Assembly (NCBI GenBank): GCA_050245915.1
Contig: JBFWWZ010000001.1
Span: forward strand, 110,732 to 174,731
Origin: JBDSKH01 sp050245915
Lineage (GTDB): Bacteria; Actinomycetota; Actinomycetes; Actinomycetales; Microbacteriaceae
Length of the DNA stretch: 64,000 nucleotides
Direction: 5' to 3'
The notes under the pieces are model-generated. The model was not told the DNA's origin. It ran no database searches and was given only the letters and a program-made list of their open reading frames with translations. Positions 43,410-51,988 of the stretch are shown piece after piece. The stretch's first letter is position 1, and every line of letters begins with the position of its first letter. The position numbers and the translations under genes were made by a program.

Positions 43410-44155
43410 GCGCTCTCCTCGAGTTCTGCCTTTGTGTCGAGCAGCCAGTCGATCGCCGCCGTCACGTGATGCCGGGTGCGGATCTGCGCCTCGTCGGCAT
43501 CGCCGAGCGCGATCGCCTCGATCACCGCCGCGCGTGCGTCGAGACTGCGCTGACGATACTCCGGATCGCGCAGCCACAACCAGAGCAGGGGGGCGAACTC
43601 GGCCTGCAGCCGCAGCTCCTCCCGCACGAGACGTGCGGACTGCGAGAGCGCGGCGATCTCGAGCTGGTACATGCCCTGCCGGCGGCGGGCGGCCGTCTCA
43701 TCCTGATCGGGCACCAGCGCGATGCCGCGCACGCGCTCGAGGTCGTCGTCGGTGGCGCGGTCGGCGGCGAGGCCGGCGCACGAGCCGGCGATCGCCGAGT
43801 AGTAGGTGCCCATGTCGCGCAGTTCGACCCGGGAGAGCGACCGCACCCGGGCGTCCAGCACGCGGCGGGTGCGGTCGCGTCCGGCGGTGACGAACGAGCC
43901 GCCGTCGCGTCCGCGGCGGGTGTCGACGAGCCCTTTGTCGCGCAGCGCCTCGAGCGCCTCACGCGCGGTGACGGTCGCGACCCCGAACCGTTTCGCCATC
44001 TCGGTCTCGCTGGGCAGCCGCTCCCCGTCGACGAGCAGGCCCAGGATGATGGCGTCGGTCAGCCGGCGTTCGACCAGTTCCGCGCGCCCGGCACCGTCGA
44101 GCGGCGCGAACACGACCGCGCCCGCGCTGGTGGACGTCCTGATCGACTGCGGCAT
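43406..44155 (-). CDS. GntR family regulator, FadR/FCD type
   Basis: 249 aa. N-terminal winged helix: LTDAIILGLLVDGERLPSE, MAKRFGVATVTAREALEALR, DTRRGRDGGSF; C-terminal all-helical FCD domain with metal-ligand-like acidic and His residues (TRHHVTAAIDWLLD). Divergent from the polyamine ABC operon and co-transcribed with the cache gene, so it likely controls both. Confidence 0.88.
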   Translation of the reverse strand: MPQSIRTSTSAGAVVFAPLDGAGRAELVERRLTDAIILGLLVDGERLPSETEMAKRFGVATVTAREALEALRDKGLVDTRRGRDGGSFVTAGRDRTRRVLDARVRSLSRVELRDMGTYYSAIAGSCAGLAADRATDDDLERVRGIALVPDQDETAARRRQGMYQLEIAALSQSARLVREELRLQAEFAPLLWLWLRDPEYRQRSLDARAAVIEAIALGDADEAQIRTRHHVTAAIDWLLDTKAELEESA

Positions 44156-44201
44156 CGGTCTCCTTGTGACACGACCGTAACATCGCGAACACTTGCATGA
44201 C

Positions 44202-44219
44202 ATCTGGTTCCATATGATT
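44202..44219. promoter_or_regulatory. -10 box and candidate GntR site in the polyamine-operon promoter
   Basis: TATGAT (44214-44219) fits a -10 box for the plus-strand ABC operon. TGGTTCCA just upstream is a short inverted repeat (TGG/CCA) like the core of FadR-type operators. No good -35 at the standard spacing. Confidence 0.35.
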
Positions 44220-44245
44220 TGATTCACAGGAGCGAGGAGGCTTGA

Positions 44246-45271
44246 GTGGCAGATCCGGCGATCCGGTTGCGCGGAGTGACGAAGGCATTCGGGAGCATCA
44301 CGGCCGTCGACGGCCTCGACCTCGACATCATGCCGGGGGAGTTCTTCTCCATGCTCGGCCCCTCCGGCTCCGGCAAGACCACCGTGCTGCGGCTCATCGC
44401 CGGCTTCGAGCAGCCCACCGCCGGCACCATCGAGCTCTTCGGCGACGACGTCACCCGACGGGCGCCGTTCGACCGCGACGTCAACACCGTCTTCCAGGAC
44501 TACGCCCTGTTCCCGCACATGAACGTCGTCGACAACGTCGCCTACGGGCTGCGGGTGCGCGGGGTGGGCCGCGCAGAACGTCGCAAGCGCGCGATGGAGG
44601 CGCTGGCATCCGTGCGGCTCGAGAGCTTCGCCGAGCGCAAGCCGAACCAGCTGTCGGGAGGCCAGCGGCAGCGCGTCGCCCTCGCCCGCGCCACCGTCGT
44701 CGCGCCGAAAGCCCTGCTGCTCGACGAGCCGCTCGGCGCCCTCGACCTGAAACTGCGGCAGGGGATGCAGGTCGAGCTGAAAGAGATGCAGCGTGCCCTC
44801 GGCATCACCTTCATCTTCGTCACGCACGACCAGGAGGAGGCGCTCACCCTCTCCGACCGCATCGCCGTCTTCAACGAAGGCCGCATCGAGCAGCTCGGCA
44901 CCCCGCAGGAGATCTACGAGCACCCCACGTCGCCGTTCGTCGCCGACTTCGTCGGCACCTCCAACCTGTTCGATGCGGATCAGGCGAAGAAGATGCTGAA
45001 AGCCGACGGACCGCGATCGCTGCGTCCCGAGAAGATCACCCTCTCCGCCAGCGGAAAGGGCGTGCCCGGAGTCGTCAGCGAGGTCATCTACCTCGGCACC
45101 AGCACCCGCATCCTCGTCGACCTCGAGGGCGGCTACCGCCTCAACGTGCTCGAGCAGAACACCGCAGGCGCCGCGAAACACGACCGCCGCGGAACGAAGG
45201 TGGTGGCCAGCTGGTCGCCGTCCGACGTCGTCTCACTTGCTCACAACCCAACAGATAGGAGAACTGCATGA
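44246..45271 (+). CDS. Polyamine-type ABC transporter ATP-binding protein (PotA-like)
   Basis: 341 aa: Walker A GPSGSGKTTVL, signature LSGGQRQRVALARA, Walker B ALLLDEPLGALDLK, H-loop VTHDQEEAL, and a C-terminal TOBE-type region (RPEKITLS...LVDLEGGYRL). Importer ATPase of the spermidine/putrescine family. GTG start with GAGGAGG 6 nt upstream. First gene of the operon; overlaps the binding-protein gene by 4 bp. Confidence 0.92.
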   Translation: MADPAIRLRGVTKAFGSITAVDGLDLDIMPGEFFSMLGPSGSGKTTVLRLIAGFEQPTAGTIELFGDDVTRRAPFDRDVNTVFQDYALFPHMNVVDNVAYGLRVRGVGRAERRKRAMEALASVRLESFAERKPNQLSGGQRQRVALARATVVAPKALLLDEPLGALDLKLRQGMQVELKEMQRALGITFIFVTHDQEEALTLSDRIAVFNEGRIEQLGTPQEIYEHPTSPFVADFVGTSNLFDADQAKKMLKADGPRSLRPEKITLSASGKGVPGVVSEVIYLGTSTRILVDLEGGYRLNVLEQNTAGAAKHDRRGTKVVASWSPSDVVSLAHNPTDRRTA

Positions 45272-46419
45272 AACGCCAGATCACAGCAGGCGCAGCGCTC
45301 ATCGCCGGCGCCTTGCTCCTCACCGCGTGCGGCACCGCAGGCGGCGGAGGCGGCGGCACCGAAGCCGAGGAAGTCGGCGAGATGGAAGGTCAGGTCTCGA
45401 TCCTCGCCTGGCCCGGCTACGTCGAAGACGGCAGCAACGACCCCAGCGTCGACTGGGTGTCCGGGTTCGAAGACGAGACCGGATGCCAGGTCACCAGCAA
45501 GACGTACGGCACCTCCGATGAGGCGTTCAACCTCATGAAGTCGGGCGAGTACGACGTCGTGGCCGCGTCCGGCGACGCCTCGCTGCGCCTCGTCGCAGCC
45601 GGCGATGTCGCACCGGTCAACACCGACCTGCTGAAGAACTACGACGGGATCTTCGACTTCCTGAAGATGCAGTCGTGGAACTCGGTCGATGGGGTCAGCT
45701 ACGGCATCCCGCACGGGTACGGCGCGAACCTGCTGATGTACAACACGGACGTCTACCCCGACGGCCTGGACTCGTGGAGCGCCGTGTTCGACGACGCCGC
45801 CGCGAACTCGGGCAAGGTGACCGCGTACGACTCGCCGATCTACATCGCGGACGCCGCGGTGTACCTCATGGCGACGAAGCCGGAGCTCGGCATCGAGAAC
45901 CCGTACGCGCTCGACGAGACCCAGCTCGCCGCTGCGGTGGACCTGCTGAAGGCCCAGCGCCAGCACATCGGCGAGTACTGGTCGGACTACCTGAAGGAGA
46001 TCCAGGCGTTCGAGACCGGTGACTCGGTCGTCGGCACCACCTGGCAGGTCATCCAGAACTCCATCACCACCGGAAACACCGAGGTGGTGCTTCCCAAGGA
46101 GGGCACCACCGGGTGGTCGGACACCTGGATGATCGGATCGAAGGCCGCCCACCCGAACTGCGCGTACGCGTGGCTCGACTGGATCGCCAGCCCCGAGGTG
46201 AACGCGCAGGCCACCGGCTACTTCGGCGAGGCGCCGTCGAGCCAGGAGGCCTGCAACTTCCGCGAGGACTGCGAGGCCTACCACGCCGGTGACGCCGACT
46301 ACGCGTCGCAGATCTGGTACTGGTCGACGCCGATCGCCGACTGCCTCGACGGACGCACCGACGTCGAGTGCACCGACTACGCGGCATGGACGACGGCCTG
46401 GCAAGAGATCAAGGGATAG
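45268..46419 (+). CDS. Polyamine-type substrate-binding lipoprotein (PotD-like)
   Basis: 383 aa. Signal peptide with lipobox LLTACG (Cys lipidated), then a Gly-rich linker and a PotD/PotF-like two-lobed binding fold (ILAWPGYVEDG, YGIPHGYGANLLMYNTDVYP). It presents the ligand to the permeases encoded next. Extra Cys residues near the C-terminus (CNFREDCEA, DCLDGRTDVECTDY) may form disulfides. ATGA overlap with the ATPase gene. Confidence 0.92.
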   Translation: MKRQITAGAALIAGALLLTACGTAGGGGGGTEAEEVGEMEGQVSILAWPGYVEDGSNDPSVDWVSGFEDETGCQVTSKTYGTSDEAFNLMKSGEYDVVAASGDASLRLVAAGDVAPVNTDLLKNYDGIFDFLKMQSWNSVDGVSYGIPHGYGANLLMYNTDVYPDGLDSWSAVFDDAAANSGKVTAYDSPIYIADAAVYLMATKPELGIENPYALDETQLAAAVDLLKAQRQHIGEYWSDYLKEIQAFETGDSVVGTTWQVIQNSITTGNTEVVLPKEGTTGWSDTWMIGSKAAHPNCAYAWLDWIASPEVNAQATGYFGEAPSSQEACNFREDCEAYHAGDADYASQIWYWSTPIADCLDGRTDVECTDYAAWTTAWQEIKG

Positions 46420-46433
46420 GCGGTAGACAGCAC

Positions 46434-47348
46434 TTGACAACCGTCAAAGCCGGCCGGACCGCGGTTCCCCTTCCGAGGGGGACCGCGGCCCGGCGGCTGT
46501 CCGTCGCACTCAGCGCCCGCCCGCGCACCCGGCTCGGGCTGCTGCTCAGCGCACCCCTGCTCTGGCTGGGGCTGGTCTACATCGCGGCGCTCGCCGCGTT
46601 GCTGATCACCGCGTTCTGGACCGTCGACTCGTTCACGGGCCAGGTGCGCACCGAGTGGACGCTCGACAACATCATCACCGTCGTCACCGGTTCGCTGTAC
46701 CAGACGGTGACGCTCCGCACGATCGGCATCGCGGTGCTGGTCACCATCGTCGACATCGTGATCGCGCTGCCGATCGCGTTCTTCATGGCGAAGGTCGCCT
46801 CCCCGCGCCTGCGCTACGGCCTGGTCATCGCGGTGCTGATGCCCCTATGGGCGTCGTACCTGGTGAAGGCGTACGCCTGGCGTTCCGTGCTCTCCGAGGG
46901 CGGCATCGTCGACTGGGCACTGCGTCCGTTCGGGATCGAGGGACCCGGATACGGCCTGCCCGCCGTCATCATGACGCTGGCCTACCTCTGGTTGCCCTAC
47001 GTCATCCTGCCCATCTTCGCGGGGCTCGAGCGGGTGCCGGATTCGCTGCTCGAAGCCTCGGGCGACCTCGGTGCGAAGGCCGGGCGCACGTTCTTCCAGG
47101 TGGTGCTGCCGATGCTCTGGCCGTCGATCATCGCCGGCGCGATCTTCAGCTTCTCGCTCTCGCTCGGCGACTACATCACCGTCAACATCGTCGGCGGCGC
47201 GAACCAGCTGCTCGGCAACCTCGTCTACACGAATGTCGGCGCGGCGAACAACCTGCCGCTGGCGGCGGCGATCGCGCTGATCCCGGTGGCGATCATGTCG
47301 GTGTTCCTGCTCGCGGTGCGCAGGACCGGAGCCCTGGACAACCTATGA
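46434..47348 (+). CDS. Polyamine-type ABC permease (PotB-like)
   Basis: 304 aa with six TM segments and the binding-protein-dependent permease loop EASGDLGAKAGRTFFQVVLPM (EAA motif). Start TTG 46434, 14 bp after the binding-protein stop with AGGCGG upstream; no ATG or GTG lies nearer. Overlaps the next permease by 4 bp. Confidence 0.88.
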   Translation: MTTVKAGRTAVPLPRGTAARRLSVALSARPRTRLGLLLSAPLLWLGLVYIAALAALLITAFWTVDSFTGQVRTEWTLDNIITVVTGSLYQTVTLRTIGIAVLVTIVDIVIALPIAFFMAKVASPRLRYGLVIAVLMPLWASYLVKAYAWRSVLSEGGIVDWALRPFGIEGPGYGLPAVIMTLAYLWLPYVILPIFAGLERVPDSLLEASGDLGAKAGRTFFQVVLPMLWPSIIAGAIFSFSLSLGDYITVNIVGGANQLLGNLVYTNVGAANNLPLAAAIALIPVAIMSVFLLAVRRTGALDNL

Positions 47349-48145
47349 GACTCAGTCGCACCGCCCGCACCCTGCTCGGGGTGATCACGGGGCTGATCCT
47401 CGCCGTGATCTACCTGCCGCTGCTGATCGTGCTGGTGAACTCGTTCTCGACGTCGAAGACGTTCCTCTGGCCCCCGCCCGGGTTCACGCTCGAGTGGTGG
47501 GGGCGCGCGTTCACCAACGCCGGCGCCCTGGAGGCGGTGGGCACCTCGGTCGGTGTGGCGCTGCTCGCCACCGCGATCGCCCTGGTGCTCGGCACCCTGG
47601 TGTCGCTCGCGCTGCAGCGGTATCGCTTCTTCGGCCGGGATGCGGTGTCGCTTCTCGTGATCCTCCCGATCGCGCTTCCCGGCATCGTCACCGGTATCGC
47701 GCTGAACAACGCGTTCCGCACGATCCTCGACCTGCGGCTCGGCCTGCTCACGATCGTGATCGCCCACGCCACGTTCTGCATCGTCACCGTGTTCAACAAT
47801 GTGATCGCTCGGCTGCGCCGGATGGGCGGCTCGCTGGAGGAGGCGTCGGCCGACCTCGGCGCGGGGCTCTGGACCACGTTCCGCCTGGTGACCTTCCCGC
47901 AGCTGCGCTCGGCTCTGCTCGCCGGTGGCTTGCTGGCGTTCGCGTTGTCGTTCGACGAGATCATCGTGACCACGTTCACGGCGGGTTCGGGTGTCACCAC
48001 GTTGCCGATCTGGATCCTCGACAATCTGTTCCGCCCGAACCAGGCGCCGATCGTCAACGTGATCGCGGTGGTGCTGGTGCTGGTGTCGATCATCCCGATC
48101 TGGATCGCGCAGCGCGTCGCGGGCGCGGAGTCGGTGCAGCGCTAG
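47345..48145 (+). CDS. Polyamine-type ABC permease (PotC-like)
   Basis: 266 aa, six TM segments, with the EAA-type loop EEASADLGAGLWTTFRLVTF. Heterodimer partner of the preceding permease. Last gene of the four-gene ABC operon (ATGA overlap upstream). Convergent with the EXPERA-like gene. Confidence 0.9.
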   Translation: MRLSRTARTLLGVITGLILAVIYLPLLIVLVNSFSTSKTFLWPPPGFTLEWWGRAFTNAGALEAVGTSVGVALLATAIALVLGTLVSLALQRYRFFGRDAVSLLVILPIALPGIVTGIALNNAFRTILDLRLGLLTIVIAHATFCIVTVFNNVIARLRRMGGSLEEASADLGAGLWTTFRLVTFPQLRSALLAGGLLAFALSFDEIIVTTFTAGSGVTTLPIWILDNLFRPNQAPIVNVIAVVLVLVSIIPIWIAQRVAGAESVQR

Positions 48146-48153
48146 CGACAGCG

Positions 48154-48651
48154 TCAGAACGTGCGCGTGAACGGGAGCGGCTTGCGCATCCGCACGAGCA
48201 GCAGCAGCGGGATCAGCACGTACGGCAGGTTGAACGCCAGGAACTTCGCCGGGTTCTGGGTCTGGAACTCCGGCTCACCGAAGAACTCGACGCCGAACAC
48301 GATGATCCCGGTGATGCCGGCGATCAGGGTGGCGTAGATCACGGCGGGCAGCTGGATGCGATTCCACCCCCTGATCAGCGACGGCACCAGCACGAGATAG
48401 AACGCCAAGTAGACGAACGCCGACAGTCCCGTGACGATGCGCATCCAGGCCGGCGGGTTCATGAACAGCGGGTCGGCGTCGTGCGCGTACCAGTAGTTCG
48501 AGTCGACGAGGAACGTGCCGTCCGGCTGGGAGAAGTCGATGCCGACGGTGGGGAGCATGTCGGCGATGCACGACGTGATGATGAAGAGCGTGAACATCAC
48601 GGCGAAGAAGATGTCGATGGGGCGCTGGCGGAGGGGCAGGTTCTGAGGCAC
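48154..48651 (-). CDS. EXPERA/emopamil-binding-like membrane protein
   Basis: 165 aa with four TM segments. The opening RPIDIFFAVMFTLFIITSCI and the second-helix region DPLFMNPPAWMRIVTGLSAF are consistent with the EXPERA fold (EBP/TMEM97-like). In bacteria its function is unknown. GTG start. Divergent from the TPP riboswitch-controlled ECF operon. Confidence 0.55.
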   Translation of the reverse strand: MPQNLPLRQRPIDIFFAVMFTLFIITSCIADMLPTVGIDFSQPDGTFLVDSNYWYAHDADPLFMNPPAWMRIVTGLSAFVYLAFYLVLVPSLIRGWNRIQLPAVIYATLIAGITGIIVFGVEFFGEPEFQTQNPAKFLAFNLPYVLIPLLLLVRMRKPLPFTRTF

Positions 48652-48670
48652 CAGGCTAGACTGGCAGCGA

Positions 48671-48760
48671 ACACGGGAGTCCGGTAGGCCGGGCTGAGAG
48701 GGAGCGATCCACGCTCCGACCGTCGAACCTGATCCGGATCATGCCGGCGCAGGGAGGCAT
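48671..48760 (+). ncRNA. TPP riboswitch (THI element) upstream of the ECF transporter
   Basis: Diagnostic conserved segments are all present: GGCTGAGAGGGAGCG, CTCCGACCGTCGAACCTGAT and CCGGATCATGCCGGCGCAGG. The leader binds thiamine pyrophosphate and regulates the YkoEDC-like operon. CACGGG at 48672-48677 and CCCGTG at 48768-48773 can pair to extend P1. Confidence 0.92.
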
Positions 48761-48770
48761 CTCGAAACCC

Positions 48771-48793
48771 GTGCACTTTCACGCGAAAGGCAC
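48771..48793 (+). promoter_or_regulatory. Expression-platform hairpin sequestering the ykoE-like RBS
   Basis: GTGC-A-CTTTC, loop ACGC, then GAAAG-GCAC: nine base pairs with one bulged A. The Shine-Dalgarno GAAAGG (48785-48790) lies in the 3' arm, 7 nt before the ATG. Its first three bases (GTG) also belong to the possible P1 strand, so the two structures compete. Confidence 0.55.
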
Positions 48794-48797
48794 GTCG

Positions 48798-49397
48798 ATG
48801 ACAACAGCAACTCTCTCCACACCTTCCCTGCGCTGGCGGGTGGTCGACATCGTGGTGGCCGCCGTGGTGGCGGTCGCCTGCGCGGTCGTCTTCGTCGGCT
48901 GGAACTTCGGCAGCCACATCCTGGACGGGGTGCAGGCGCTGCTCCCCGGCATCCAGTCGCTCGGGTACGGGCCCTGGCTGATCGGCGGCCCGCTGGCGGC
49001 GCTGATCATCCGCAAGCCCGGTGCGGCGCTGTTCGGCGAGCTGGTGGCCGCGGCGGTCAGCATGCTGCTCGGTGCGCCCTGGGGTCTGCAGACCCTGGAA
49101 TCGGGGCTTGTGCAGGGTCTCGCCGCGGAGGTGGTGTTCGCCGTGTTCCTGTACCGGCGCTGGTCGTGGCCGGTGGCGATGCTCGCCGGTGCTGCCGCCG
49201 GGCTCGTGGCGGGGCTGAACGACTGGGTGTTCTATTACGCGGGCGCCGACACCCTGTTCCTGGTGATCTACATCGCGGGCGCGACGCTGAGCGGCGCCGT
49301 GATCGCGGGTCTCGGATCGTGGGCGCTGGTGAAGGCGCTGGCGAAGACGGGGGCGCTCCGCCGGTTCGCGGCGGGCCGTGAGGCGGAGCGGGTCTGA
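48798..49397 (+). CDS. ECF transporter S component, YkoE-like
   Basis: 199 aa, five to six TM segments (LRWRVVDIVVAAVVAVACAV, PLAALIIRKPGAALFGELVA, AMLAGAAAGLVAGLNDWVFY). YkoE family: binds a thiamine precursor, probably hydroxymethylpyrimidine, consistent with TPP riboswitch control. Start ATG 48798 with the sequestered GAAAGG. Its stop overlaps the next gene's presumed CTG start. Confidence 0.88.
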   Translation: MTTATLSTPSLRWRVVDIVVAAVVAVACAVVFVGWNFGSHILDGVQALLPGIQSLGYGPWLIGGPLAALIIRKPGAALFGELVAAAVSMLLGAPWGLQTLESGLVQGLAAEVVFAVFLYRRWSWPVAMLAGAAAGLVAGLNDWVFYYAGADTLFLVIYIAGATLSGAVIAGLGSWALVKALAKTGALRRFAAGREAERV

Positions 49398-50758
49398 CGT
49401 CCGTCATCAGCGCCCAGGGCTGGGGGTGGCGTCATGCCGCCCGCCGGGCCTGGGCGCTGCGCGGGCTCGAGCTGAGCGTCGAGCCGGGGGAGCGGGTGCT
49501 GCTGCTCGGCGCCTCCGGTTCGGGCAAGTCGACCCTGCTGCGCGCCCTCGCGGGGGTGCTGGGGGATGACGAGGGCGAGTCCGAGGGCCGGCTGACCGTC
49601 GACGGCCGGCCGGGTCTGGTGCTGCAGGACCCGGACTCGCAGGTGGTGATGTCGCGGATCGGCGACGAGGTCGCGTTCGCGCCCGAGAACCTGGGCGTGC
49701 CGCGCGACGAGATCTGGGCGCGGGTGAACGACGCCCTCGACGCGGTCGGGCTCGACCTGCCGCTCGATCATCCGACGAACCGGCTGTCGGGCGGGCAGAA
49801 GCAGCGTCTCGCGATCGCGGCGGTGCTGGCGATGCGCCCCGGCATCCTGCTGCTCGATGAGCCGACGGCGAACCTCGACCCCGCGGGGGTGACCGAGGTA
49901 CGGGATGCGGTGGGCCGCACCCTGCAGGCGACCGGCGCCGCGATGGTCGTGGTCGAACACCGGGTGGCGACCTGGCTGCCCGTCGTGGACCGGGTGGTGG
50001 TGATCACGCCGGAGGGGGTGCTCGCCGACGGGCCGCCGGATGCGGTGCTGCGGGAGCGCGGGGCGGAGCTGGCGGCGGCGGGGATCTGGGTGCCCGGTCA
50101 TCCGCCGCGTGTGCCGGAGCGGCACCGTCCCGCGCCCGAGGTGGTGGAGCTCGCGCACGGGCTCGCGGTCGGACGTGACGGGGTGCTCGTGCGCGACGGG
50201 CTGGAGCTGGGGGTGCGTTCCGGCGAGGTGCTGACGCTCACCTGGCCGAACGGCTCAGGCAAGTCGACGATCGGATTGACCCTCGCCGGGCTGCTGCCGC
50301 CGTTGGCCGGCCGGCTCGACGCGTTCGGGCGCGGCTCCCCGCACCGCTGGCGCTCCCGGGACCTGCTGCCGCTGATCGGCAGCGTGTTCCAGAATCCGGA
50401 GCACCAGTTCGTCGCGTCGACGGTGCAGCAGGAGCTGGAGGTGGGTCCGCGCGCGCTGAAGCGTCCCGCGGCGGTGGACGAGCTGTTGGAGCGGCTGCGG
50501 CTGACGACGCTGGCGCGGGCGAACCCGTTCACCCTGTCGGGTGGGGAGCAGCGCCGGCTGAGCGTGGCGACGGCGCTCGCCACCGCGCCACGGATGCTGG
50601 TGCTCGACGAACCGACGTTCGGCCAGGACGCCACCACCTGGGCCGAGCTGGTCGCGCTGATCTCGGATCTCGCCGACGAGGGGCGGGCGGTTGTGGCGAT
50701 GACGCACGACCCCGAGTTCGTCGAGGCGCTCTCCGACCGGCGGATCGAGCTGATATGA
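49394..50758 (+). CDS. ECF transporter ATP-binding protein with two ATPase domains, YkoD-like; CTG start
   Basis: About 454 aa with two ABC ATPase domains. First: Walker A LLLGASGSGKSTLLR, signature LSGGQKQRLAIA, Walker B ILLLDEPTANLD. Second: NGSGKSTIGLT, LSGGEQRRLSVA, MLVLDEPTFGQD. No ATG, GTG or TTG lies between the in-frame TGA at 49379-49381 and the region just before Walker A (GTG 49496 would delete the first strand). CTG 49394 overlaps the upstream stop as CTGA, copying the usual ATGA/GTGA pattern, so it is taken as the start. Confidence 0.75.
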   Translation: MTSVISAQGWGWRHAARRAWALRGLELSVEPGERVLLLGASGSGKSTLLRALAGVLGDDEGESEGRLTVDGRPGLVLQDPDSQVVMSRIGDEVAFAPENLGVPRDEIWARVNDALDAVGLDLPLDHPTNRLSGGQKQRLAIAAVLAMRPGILLLDEPTANLDPAGVTEVRDAVGRTLQATGAAMVVVEHRVATWLPVVDRVVVITPEGVLADGPPDAVLRERGAELAAAGIWVPGHPPRVPERHRPAPEVVELAHGLAVGRDGVLVRDGLELGVRSGEVLTLTWPNGSGKSTIGLTLAGLLPPLAGRLDAFGRGSPHRWRSRDLLPLIGSVFQNPEHQFVASTVQQELEVGPRALKRPAAVDELLERLRLTTLARANPFTLSGGEQRRLSVATALATAPRMLVLDEPTFGQDATTWAELVALISDLADEGRAVVAMTHDPEFVEALSDRRIELI

Positions 50759-51498
50759 GGGTGAACCCTGTCGCGAAGCTGATCGCCTCCGCGCTGATCG
50801 CGATCTGCCTGCTGATCACGCTGGATCCGGTGTCGGCGGGGGTGGCGCTGGTGCTGGAGCTGGCGCTGATCCCGTTCCTCCGCATCCCGGTGAAACGGTT
50901 CTGGATGCGGACCCTGCCCCTGTGGTTGGCGGCGCCTCTGGCGGGGGTGACGATCGCGCTGTACGGCCGCACCTCGGGCACCGTGTACGCGGAGTTCCTG
51001 CTGGCGCGGATCAGCGAGGGGTCGCTGTGGCTCGCGGCGGCGACGGCGTTGCGCGTGCTGGCGATCGGGCTGCCCGCGCTGGTGCTGTTCATCACGATCG
51101 ACCCGACGGAGCTGGCGGACGGTCTCGCCCAGACCCTGCACCTCCCGTCCCGTTTCGTCCTCGGCGCTCTCGCCGGAACCCGTCTGCTTGGCCTGGCGGC
51201 GGAGGACCGCCGCGCCGTGGTGCTGGCGCGCCGCGCCCGTGGCATCGGCGACCGGAATCCTTTCTCGGCGCTCGCCGGCACGGCGTTCTCGTTGCTGGTT
51301 CTCGCCTTGCGGCGCGGCAGCGCCTTGGCGATCGCGATGGAGGCGCGCGGTTTCGGCTCGGGGGTGCCGCGCACGTGGGCGCGGGTGGCGCGGTTCGGCG
51401 GGCGCGAGGTGGCGATGTGCCTGGTGGGGCTGCTGATCGGGGTGGCCGGGGTCGCGGCGTCGGTGCTCGCGGGAAGCTGGTCGCCTCTTGGTTCGTGA
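50755..51498 (+). CDS. ECF transporter T component, CbiQ/YkoC-like
   Basis: 247-aa membrane protein with five to six TM segments. The coupling-helix motifs of CbiQ proteins are seen as LARRARGIGDRN and AIAMEARGFGSG. Links the YkoE-like S component to the double ATPase. ATG start overlaps the ATPase stop by 4 bp. Confidence 0.88.
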   Translation: MRVNPVAKLIASALIAICLLITLDPVSAGVALVLELALIPFLRIPVKRFWMRTLPLWLAAPLAGVTIALYGRTSGTVYAEFLLARISEGSLWLAAATALRVLAIGLPALVLFITIDPTELADGLAQTLHLPSRFVLGALAGTRLLGLAAEDRRAVVLARRARGIGDRNPFSALAGTAFSLLVLALRRGSALAIAMEARGFGSGVPRTWARVARFGGREVAMCLVGLLIGVAGVAASVLAGSWSPLGS

Positions 51499-51988
51499 GC
51501 TGGTGGAGCGGGCCGCGGAGGCATCCCGGCCGGTGGTGCTGATCGACGGGAGGTCGGGTGCCGGCAAGAGCACGCTGGCGGCGGAGCTGGCTCCGCTGCT
51601 GGGGGCGCAGCTGGTGAGTCTGGATGACCTGTATCCGGGGTGGGATGGCCTCGCGGCGGGGTCGGCGGCGGTTCATGAGACGGTGCTGCGGGCGGTGGAT
51701 CCGGGGTGGAGGCGCTGGGACTGGGGGTCGTCGCGGTGGGCGGGGTGGCATCCGGTGGACCCGGAGCTGCCGATCGTCATCGAGGGGTGCGGGGCGCTGA
51801 GTCGCGCGAACCGGGCGCTGGCGACGTTCGGCATCTGGGTGGAACTGGGCGCCTCCGAGCGGCGGAGACGCGCACGGGAGCGCGATGTGGCGTTCGATGT
51901 CTTCTGGGACCGCTGGGCCGCACAGGAGGATGCGCACATCGCGCGCGAGCACCCTCGGGAGCTCGCCGACGTGGTCGTGGAGGGCTAA
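51488..51988 (+). CDS. P-loop ATP-binding protein, uridine-kinase-like
   Basis: 166 aa. Walker A LIDGRSGAGKSTLA, then LVSLDDLYPGWDGL and the lid-like Arg-rich ASERRRRARERDV. Resembles small nucleoside/sugar kinases such as uridine kinase-like proteins; substrate unknown. TTG start 51488 overlaps the CbiQ stop by 11 bp, so it is translationally coupled. A thiamine-related role is possible but not shown. Confidence 0.75.
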   Translation: MVRELVERAAEASRPVVLIDGRSGAGKSTLAAELAPLLGAQLVSLDDLYPGWDGLAAGSAAVHETVLRAVDPGWRRWDWGSSRWAGWHPVDPELPIVIEGCGALSRANRALATFGIWVELGASERRRRARERDVAFDVFWDRWAAQEDAHIAREHPRELADVVVEG

